Source: Iris pallida (taxonomy: Eukaryota; Streptophyta; Magnoliopsida; Asparagales; Iridaceae). Taken from it: a stretch of 64,000 nt of DNA. The notes beneath the pieces were generated by a model. The model was not told the DNA's origin. It ran no database searches and worked only from the letters and a program-made list of their open reading frames with translations. Positions 56,809 through 64,000 of this stretch are shown in pieces; position 1 is the stretch's first letter, and each line of letters opens with the position of its first letter. Both the position numbers and the translations under genes were made by a program. The stretch is taken from the NCBI GenBank assembly GCA_029216955.1, contig JANAVB010029819.1, positions 37,243,331-37,307,330 on the forward strand, written 5' to 3'.

Positions 56809-59599
56809 TGTCACGACCTGCACCCGGATATACGGGTACGAATATGTGGGCCACGCCCAACCTACACCGCAATATCGGCGGTAGAGCGCTGTCAAGTACC
56901 CGATACTAATTACAACATCTAAAGATCCATAACTATAAAGGTACTCGTATCACATTACACAAACTAAAGAAGATAAGACAAGAATAATAACAATATCACT
57001 AGAACAACTAAAATTTACAAGGATCATATGAGACAAGAATAAAGCAGAGGGAAACAATAACAAAGCTAAATAACTACCAGACCTAGAACTCCTGAGAGAC
57101 AACTCACGGTGAAGAATACCGAAAACCACCCCAGCTAGCAACATCCTATAGTCCAATACTGAGGGCACAACTACTCCTAAAATATTGTCAACATATCCAA
57201 TCAGGATGGAACGAGCACAAATCTCAAATAACAGTTCTAGTTAGACGATATTGAAAATATAGCAGTAAATAGAGAGAATATACAAAGAATCGCGAAATAT
57301 ACATGTGAGTATCATGACAAGGTAAGCTGTAAATCTAGAGCTAGAACAAGGTAAGTAAAACTGATCATGGCATGTACAAGAATCAAGAATCACCTATCTA
57401 GGTGTGTGAGTACTAGCTACAATACTTGGCCAGCTTGGGAACTTGTACAATAGTAACAGGCCTGGCTAACCATACGTGGGGTGTATGATCAACACTCACA
57501 ATCAATAGGTGCACAAGGGGTGCACAATAGGCTTTGACCATATATCTACACTAATACTCCCCTTTCCCTGACTAGTATAGTGGATCCAACCATGACACAT
57601 CATGATGTACGATTCTCTGAGTGGGTAGCTAGCCTTCGCAGGAATCGTGTCTATACAATGCACAAGGAACAAGAAAGACTTGCACAATATATACCAAAGA
57701 ATACCAGGAATAACATCTCATGACGGGATCCAGACAAATACCAATCCGTGTGAACTATGTGTCAAGAGAACAAGAATATCTACACTATATACAAGAAACA
57801 TAGACGATATCATAAAACAAAAATATTATCAGAGAATGTACTCGCCTGTGATGTGATGGATAAGTCGACTGAGTCCAAAAACAGTGCCTCGAGGACCTAT
57901 AGATGAAATATTGTATCAATATAAGGGTTTGGAAGTAAAATCAAGTCATACTAAGTCAAACTATGTCAATGCAAGTCAAAACAAGTCAAACTAGGTCAAT
58001 CTAAGTCAAGGGTTGACTTACAGTTGACTTTTGGTCAACTGGTCAACTCTGGTCAATCCTAGGTCAACTCTAGGTCAAACTTGACTAACGTCGACTAACA
58101 GTTAACTTTGGGTCAACTGGTCAACTCTGGTCCAGTTCTAGTCAATTTTAGGCTACAGTTGACTTCCGGTTGACTTTTGGTCAAAATAGTCAATCGTGGT
58201 CAACCAAGGTCAAAACTAGTCTAACCTAGGTCAATGTTGACTCTACTTCAACGTTCAGTCAAAGCAGTCAACCATGGTCAAACAGGGTCAAGGCTAGTCT
58301 CTATAAACATCTACAAGGTCAACACATTCAATTTCAGTGATTAAAAAATCGCTGAAATCGATGGATCTCAAAATACAAACAAAAGAGAAAGATTATAATA
58401 ATAATAGGGTAATAGATAGGGGAAAAACCTGCAGATGTTGTCGCATAGTGAAACAACCATCACCAATGGGTCTAGAATGGTCAAATCAGCTAGAATAGCC
58501 TGCCCATACGTCCAATTTGGATACAGGGGCAGAAAGGTAATTTTGAGTCAAAACGGTGTTCGTGTCGGACCCGCTTTACACCAAAAAATATGTCAAGATA
58601 AATAGTCCACTAAACCTAACAAATTATATGTCCACGAATCCAGAATGACGATATTAACCCAGCAGTATATCCAGAATTGGATTACGATGAGCCGATCTCA
58701 AAATAACCCGTTAACCCGGATATTGGTATCCGACTTGCACCGAAATGTGTGCCGAACCAATTCTACTAAAACCTAACAAATTATATGTCAACATGTCCAG
58801 AATGATGATACGAACTCAACGATATGTCCATAATTGGATTTCGATGAGCTAACGTCAAAAAGTCCCGTTGACCCAGACTGTGGGAACCGCTTTGTACCGA
58901 AATACGTGCCATGGCCCATGTCCTCCAAATCTAATAAACTTTATATGAAAATGTATCAGAACGACGCCACGAGTCTACTGGTGGTATTAGAAATTGAATT
59001 CGAAGTTCCGAGTTCAAAAATGAAATTTTACAACTTGAAAATTACGAATTCGGACGGCCAACTTTGGCGTCGAATTCAACCAATCAAATGTGCTCACAAT
59101 GAAATAAAACTTATGGGGTAGGAAGAGGGTTATACCAGCTACGTATAGGAACTAGTGGCACACCAGACAGAGCTGCGATGGAGGAGATACGAACCGACGA
59201 AGTTGGCTCCGCAAAACTGTCTAAAAATTACATAATTTAAACGGTCAACTTGGTGGCCAGTTTTGATGTATCAAACGATAAAATTAACGGACGAAAATTG
59301 AGGGGAGTGAAGAGCTATATACCGAGATTGAGATGGAACGAAGAAATCGTCGATCCAATGGTCGGATTTTCCGAAAAACGTGTGCAAAGTCACTGTGACG
59401 GAATGCCATTTTCGGATCCATTTCGAGCTCGCGCCGACGGAAACCCGTGCCAAATGCACGAAACGCCTATGCGGCACGTCCCGGAGGACGGTGGCCACCA
59501 CGAAAAGGTGTACCCAGGTGCACCCGGCCAGGGGGTGGCCGGCCACGGAGGCCGTGGCGTCGGCGGCGGTGCATGTGCGCGGCTACTGCTGCTGCCATG
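56809..59599 (-). repeat. Element G 5' LTR, truncated by element D
   Basis: It starts TGTCACGACCTGCACCC and runs collinear with 50052-52830 with several percent differences. It stops at CCATG (59595-59599), where element D begins, so CCATG is the likely target duplication of D. The rest of this LTR should follow D beyond the window. Confidence 0.85.
57953..58323. promoter_or_regulatory. W-box-like array (G 5' LTR)
   Basis: The same arrangement of GTCAA/TTGAC cores as the other G LTR copies, with scattered changes. It would drive the element if active. Confidence 0.8.
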
Positions 59600-60867
59600 T
59601 GTCACGATCCGCACCCGCTAAAAGGGTACGTGACGCGACACGCCCAGCCCTCACCGAAAAATTGGCATGAAATGCTGTGGATTTTTCTACTTCTAAACAG
59701 TTTATATATATAACAAAAACCTGTCAAGTCCATGGTCAACTCCGAACGGAGGACAAGCAATGATTATATATACGAGTACTCAATCACGACACTAAGATAA
59801 CAAAGTAAAGACTGAAATAAAAAGACAACAAGACGATAAAATAATATATAACCTGTCAAGTCCAACACCAGAATATATACAGTCCAAGTCTCTAATACAG
59901 TCCATAATAATAACAGTCTCAAAAGTAGCTGGAGACAATGTCCAGTACAAAAGACCTACTCTAACTAAGTAATAGGTAGGGTCTCGTCAGGCGGAGCTAA
60001 GCCCTGCTGGACCAAAGTCTCCAAGTCTATGCCCACTACGTCATCCGGACCGTAGTAGGTACAGTAGTCTCCCTCATCTGCATCTGTAATATTTTCAACA
60101 TATCCTGTCAGGATGGAACGAGTACAATCCACTAACAACATTTCACAAGATATGACAAAAGCTATAATCTGTAAATAGAGAGTATATACAAGAAAATCAT
60201 GGAATGTACATGTGAGAATCATGGCAAGGTAAGCTGTAAAACTAGAGCTAGAACAAGGCAAGTAAACTGATCATAGCATGTACAAGAATCAAGAATCATA
60301 TATCTAGGTGTGTGAATACTAGCTACAACATGTGGCCGGCTTGGGTCTTGCACAAGGTCTACTGGCCTGGTTAATCATACGTGGAGTGTATGATTAACAC
60401 TCACAAGGTCTACAAGAGTAACAAGGTGGATAATGACCACATGTCTACACTAATACTCCCCGTCCCCGACTGGTAGAGTGGATCCAAGCAAGACACGTTA
60501 CGACACGGGATTCTAGGAGAAGGGAGCAAGTCTTCTCGAGAATCAGTATCCATATACTGTATAAGAACTACAAGGGGGCTTGCACAAGATATACCAAGAT
60601 AACGAGGAATAACATCTCATGTCGGGATCCATGAATACCAATCCGTGTGACCAATGTGTCGAGAACAAGCATATCCACACTAATTACATGAATCATAACA
60701 ATCATTATAAATTGGAAAAGTGTCAGAGAATGTACTCGCCTGTAATATGGTATGATATGTCAACCGGAGCAAATGCAGCGTCTCGAGGACCTATAGAGAA
60801 CAAGACGTATCAATACTATACTTAGGAAATAAAATCAAATCTGTTTGAATCCTATTAAGTCATTCTA

Positions 60868-61180
60868 GGTCAAGACACGTTAAACTAGGTTGTACGGGGT
60901 CAACCTAAGTCATATTAGGTCTAGCTAGGTCATACTGGGTCAATGCAAGTCAAACGGAATCAATCGGGATCGATTTGAGTCAACAGTTGACTTTTTGGTC
61001 AACCGGTCAACTCTGGTCAACCGTGGTCAACCCTAGGTCAACTCTAGGTCACTGGTGACTAACAGTTGACTTTTGGTCAACTGCACAAGTCTAATGGAAT
61101 TTGGGACTAAATTGGGTAAAGTGTTGACCCATAGTTGACTTTTTGCCTAAAAAGTCAACCGTGGTCAACCGGGGTCAAGA
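60868..61180. promoter_or_regulatory. W-box-like array (D LTR)
   Basis: About 18 GTCAA/TTGAC cores in 313 bp, mostly GGTCAA and TTGACT. Same position relative to the LTR end as in G, but the sequence between motifs has diverged. Confidence 0.75.
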
Positions 61181-62006
61181 CTAGGTCCAGACGGCTAAAT
61201 CTGCTTATTACCAACCTATACAATCCGTATCCAAGTCCATCTTGGACTCGGAAACTCAAATCTTGGCCATGGGCCAATTCCCTATTTTACCCTTTTTAAG
61301 GGTAAAATTCTACCATCAGCGATAACCCCGTTAGCCTACCTATGCTAGTTATTTTGACCCGATCTCCCTAGGATAGTAGGGTACTATCCTATAGGTTCGT
61401 TATCTACCATAATACCTAAGTAAAGTAGACGTCTAGTCCACCTTACGGCCCGTTGCAGATATCTCAAATATTTCGAGATACGCACTGACACGGCGTAATA
61501 CCGGCGCCCTATGACCCCGATTTCCATCCGGAAGCTTACCCGCAAAATCTAAATCACGTAACCTAGGCCTATGTCAAGTTTCATCGCGATTCGATGCTCC
61601 GGGCTCAATTTCGCCCTCTAACTCGATTTCTACCAAAACCCCTCTTTTAGGCCTTCGCTCCAACCTCTTCTTTAACTCTATTCTAATTCTTCTTCTTCTT
61701 TAACTTATTTTCCTTATCCTTCTAGCTCTAATTCTTTCTCTTACTCTTCCTTCCTATTCTAACTTCAAACTCCCTCTTCTCCTAACTTTCTTTCTTCTCC
61801 TACTTTCTTTTCATTCCAATTTCCTTTCTTTCTCTTCTTCTTAACTCTTTTCTTTCCTCTCTCTAACTAATTTCCTTATCTATTCTCTATCTATATATAT
61901 ATATATATCAATATATATCTACCTATATATACCCGTATATATATATCACTAGGGGGGTTATTGGGTGAAAGGGGGTTCAAAGAGGGGGGTGAAATGGGGG
62001 AAAGGA

Positions 62007-62099
62007 GCTGCCACCACTGCTGCTAGCTGCTGCTGCAGCTCACCCTGCTGCTGCTGCTGCTCAAGCTGCTGCTGCAGCTCCTGCAGCTGCTGCTGCCCT
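62007..62099. repeat. CTG trinucleotide-rich tract (D LTR)
   Basis: Interrupted (CTG)n with CAGCTCCTGCAGCTG palindromic interruptions, able to fold. Confidence 0.9.
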
Positions 62100-62149
62100 C
62101 TTCCCTCTTCTCCTACTACTCCTCCTACTTCACTCCCTCCTCTCCTCTC

Positions 62150-62322
62150 TTCTATATATATATATATATATATACCTATATATATACCTATCTATCTATA
62201 TATCTATCTATCTATTTATTTCTATATATATATAACCATATATCATATCCTCTCCTCCCATCTATATATATACACACATACACCTCTACATATATACACA
62301 CACATATGTATACATATTATAT

Positions 62323-62415
<93 letters not shown>

Positions 62416-62610
62416 AATACACATATACCTATATATATATATATATTCACAACCACACACACAACCACACCACCACTCTCATCCTCTTCCCACCACTCTC
62501 TACACACACACACACACAAATACATATATACATATAATTTCATATATATATATACATATATATATACATATACCATATATATATATATATATACCATATA
62601 TATATATACT
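62150..62610. repeat. Long TA/CA microsatellite zone (D LTR)
   Basis: Mixed TATATC, (TA)n of about 90 bases, (CA)n and CACCAC phrases. Apparent ORFs here are only Tyr-Ile repeats. Confidence 0.95.
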
Positions 62611-63252
62611 AATTAACATACAAAACCCTTAATTATTTCTAACCTAGATTTCTAGGGAGAACCTACAAAATAGGGGGCAAAGTGTAGAGAATTGAATTCT
62701 CTACATTTAATGTGAAGACTACTAATGGTAAAGAGGAGTAAATGGAGAATTAGAGAGCTTACCTAAGCTAGGTCTTCTTGAAGAAGAAAGAGTTGTGAAA
62801 GAAAATGAAATGGAGAGAGAGAGGGAGTTTGCTTTGTGGAGAAGAAAGGGGGGTGGTCTCTTATGGTCGGCCATGTGTGGGGGGAAGGGTTTGTGGGTTT
62901 GGGTAGTGATCCAATAACACTCCAAACCCATTAGACTTAGGTTTAATTGGTTCGGGTTTGGTTCGGTCTAATTTAATCAACTAATTAAGCTCTAAAATGA
63001 CTAATTAAGCCATGAAAAATTGGGTTTAAGATTTCTAACCTAATTAGGATGGTATGTAGGCCAAGTCCAGCTAGTATGGGGGTCACACTAGGGTCCAGGT
63101 TACCCGGGTCTCCAATTTGGGTCCGAATTGGATAAAATCCAAACCAACACAAATAAATCCCAAAAAATCACATAAAATAAATAAAAATTCCTAAAAATTA
63201 TAAAACTTGAAAAATGACAAAAATACCCCTAATTTGAAAACTGGGGGTGACA

Positions 63253-63447
63253 AATCTACCCTCCTTAAAAAATTTCGTCCTCGAAATTCAAACGGTCATA
63301 CTCTTCTCTAGGTCAAGCACCCCACAATCAAGGTCTACTAAATTTTATCCTAAGTTATATAACATATAACCCAGGAAATCATAACACATGCATGGTTTTA
63401 AATCTCTACAGTATAGTGTTATTGCAGTCTTCATTGGGGTGTTCTAT
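63253..63447 (-). mobile_element. Element D polypurine tract and 3' untranslated part
   Basis: The minus strand ends with ATTTCGAGGACGAAATTT and TTAAGGAGGGTAGATT just before the LTR. There is no coding sequence between this and the gag stop. Confidence 0.75.
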
Positions 63448-63978
63448 TTATCTAGCATGATCATCACATATGCAACTAAAGGTACTAAGAAAGCAATCAA
63501 CAATCAATGGATGGAAAGAAACAGGTAAAAGAAAGAGCAAGACCCTACCTCCTAGTCTAATGCGTGCAGGATCCTTAACTGCCATCGCAAAAACCCTGTC
63601 CTGGCGGGGTATATCCCGCTGCTGGTGGAGGGCGTGATGCGGTGCCATAGGTGGCCTACCCTGTGCTCCCTGAGCTGCTACCACTCCACGGGCTACCCTG
63701 CGAGGGTTCGCAGGACAATCTCTCAACTGATGTCCAGCCTCCCCGCAGTAGAGGCACAAACCCAGCCTCTTCCGGCAAACCTCCCAGACGTGACCAGGTC
63801 TCCTGCAGAAGTGGCAAGGAGCCCCATGCTGAGCCTGCCTCAGCTGAGTGTGCTGCACCTGCTGAACCGGTGCTCTGGTCTGATGCTGGAAAGGCTGATG
63901 CTGAAGCTGAGGGCGCTTAGCAGCCTCTGTGCTGCTACTGGCCCCCGAAAACAAATCTCGATCCCTCTTCGGCTTCAA
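63448..63978 (-). CDS. Gag nucleocapsid part of element D
   Basis: The minus-strand ORF of 176 residues is the C-terminal part of a chromovirus-like Gag; sequence upstream lies mostly outside the window. Two CCHC knuckles are intact: CHFCRRPGHVWEVC and CLYCGEAGHQLRDC, after a Gln/His-rich linker. FAMAVKDPA resembles the Gag-protease junction of gypsy elements. The frame then runs into a hydrophobic non-homologous tail instead of protease. Gag would package element RNA, with enzymes supplied by another element. Confidence 0.8.
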   Translation of the reverse strand: MKPKRDRDLFSGASSSTEAAKRPQLQHQPFQHQTRAPVQQVQHTQLRQAQHGAPCHFCRRPGHVWEVCRKRLGLCLYCGEAGHQLRDCPANPRRVARGVVAAQGAQGRPPMAPHHALHQQRDIPRQDRVFAMAVKDPARIRLGGRVLLFLLPVSFHPLIVDCFLSTFSCICDDHAR

Positions 63979-64000
63979 GCCCCACTCCCTCTCTACCTTC

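Larger units (their letters stand above)
50052..59599 (-). mobile_element. Element G: LARD-like LTR retrotransposon, 5' LTR incomplete
   Basis: Two direct LTRs (50052-54009, complete at about 3.96 kb, and 56809-59599, partial) flank a 2.8-kb interior without Gag or Pol. On the minus strand the LTR begins TGTAAGCCCCC and ends with GGGTCATGACA or GGTCGTGACA. The 3' LTR is preceded (minus strand) by ATTTCGAGGACGAAATT and a G-rich purine tract. The LTRs differ at several percent of positions, so it is older than the A/B duplication. It is inserted in the F LTR and interrupted by element D. Confidence 0.82.
59600..63252 (-). repeat. Element D 3' LTR
   Basis: TGTCACGATCCGCACCC to GGGGGTGACA on the plus strand, about 3.65 kb. 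The 60060-60750 part resembles the G LTR (CAACATATCCTGTCAGGATG, GGCAAGGTAAGCTGTAAA), so D and G are related families. It holds a W-box array, a pyrimidine-rich zone (61640-61880), CTG repeats and large TA/CA microsatellites. No gene. Confidence 0.85.
59600..64000 (-). mobile_element. Element D: gag-only LTR element, incomplete at window end
   Basis: A 3' LTR (59600-63252) is followed by a purine tract and, about 195 bp later, by a gag with two zinc knuckles (63448-63978). No protease, RT or integrase lies between gag and the polypurine tract. This layout matches terminal-repeat retrotransposons with a Gag domain (TR-GAG). The 5' part is outside the window. Confidence 0.78.

Noticed and set aside
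61965..62597. ORFs of up to 190 codons in the D LTR
   Set aside because: They are translations of CTG and TA microsatellites (Cys/Ser and Tyr-Ile runs), not genes.

Overview
This is a plant nuclear window made almost entirely of transposable elements. Long-LTR retrotransposons are nested in each other. I also see a hAT-like DNA element, plant mobile domain (PMD) gene debris, TATA-box LTR promoters and primer-binding sites matching plant tRNAs. I see no intact host gene, rRNA, tRNA or CRISPR array. The families are typical of angiosperms, but I cannot name the species.

Layout. Bases 1-9616 (copy A) are a near-identical copy of 42627-52376 (copy B). Copy A stops exactly at a 13-base N gap (9617-9629), so it may be an alternative haplotype or misjoined contig. 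Bases 9630-21274 hold a decayed MAIN-like/PMD gene (9890-11532 and 19755-20092), split by a non-coding LTR element (LARD, 11538-19749, TSD GATAT/GACAT), then palindromic tandem arrays and an OTU-protease-like fragment on the minus strand. At 21275 that fragment is cut by an LTR (element E, 21275-42066). The E LTR is itself split by a complete 17.5-kb Ty3/gypsy element of the Tat type (21741-39222, perfect TSD GTACT). From 42067 come the E gag remnant, a hAT-like element carrying a DUF4283-type pseudogene (43174-47295), the 3' end of a plus-strand LTR element (F), a LARD (G, 50052 to at least 59599) inserted in the F LTR, and a gag-only element (D, 59600 to the window end) inserted in the G LTR.

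The Tat element is the richest part. On the minus strand it carries an ORF1 starting inside a tRNA-Arg-type primer-binding site, then gag, protease, RT, archaeal-type RNase H and integrase, mostly frameshifted. On the plus strand, between the 3' LTR and the end of pol, lies a separate antisense gene with its own G-box/TATA promoter, at least three GT-AG introns, a PMD-like domain and a C-terminal coiled coil. A short motif, AGCCGCAT, is repeated about 16 times in the LTR U3, again around the antisense promoter and in its first intron, and as inverted pairs inside a 36-bp (12-residue) tandem repeat of ORF1. This motif, present in both regulatory and coding DNA, is the most unusual signal I found.

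The G and D LTRs share a second regulatory signature: dense arrays of TTGAC[C/T] W-box cores (roughly 18 to 30 per 300-370 bp). Several elements (LARD, E, G, D) lack pol but keep LTRs, a pre-polypurine-tract sequence and sometimes gag. They are probably mobilised in trans by autonomous relatives outside this window.
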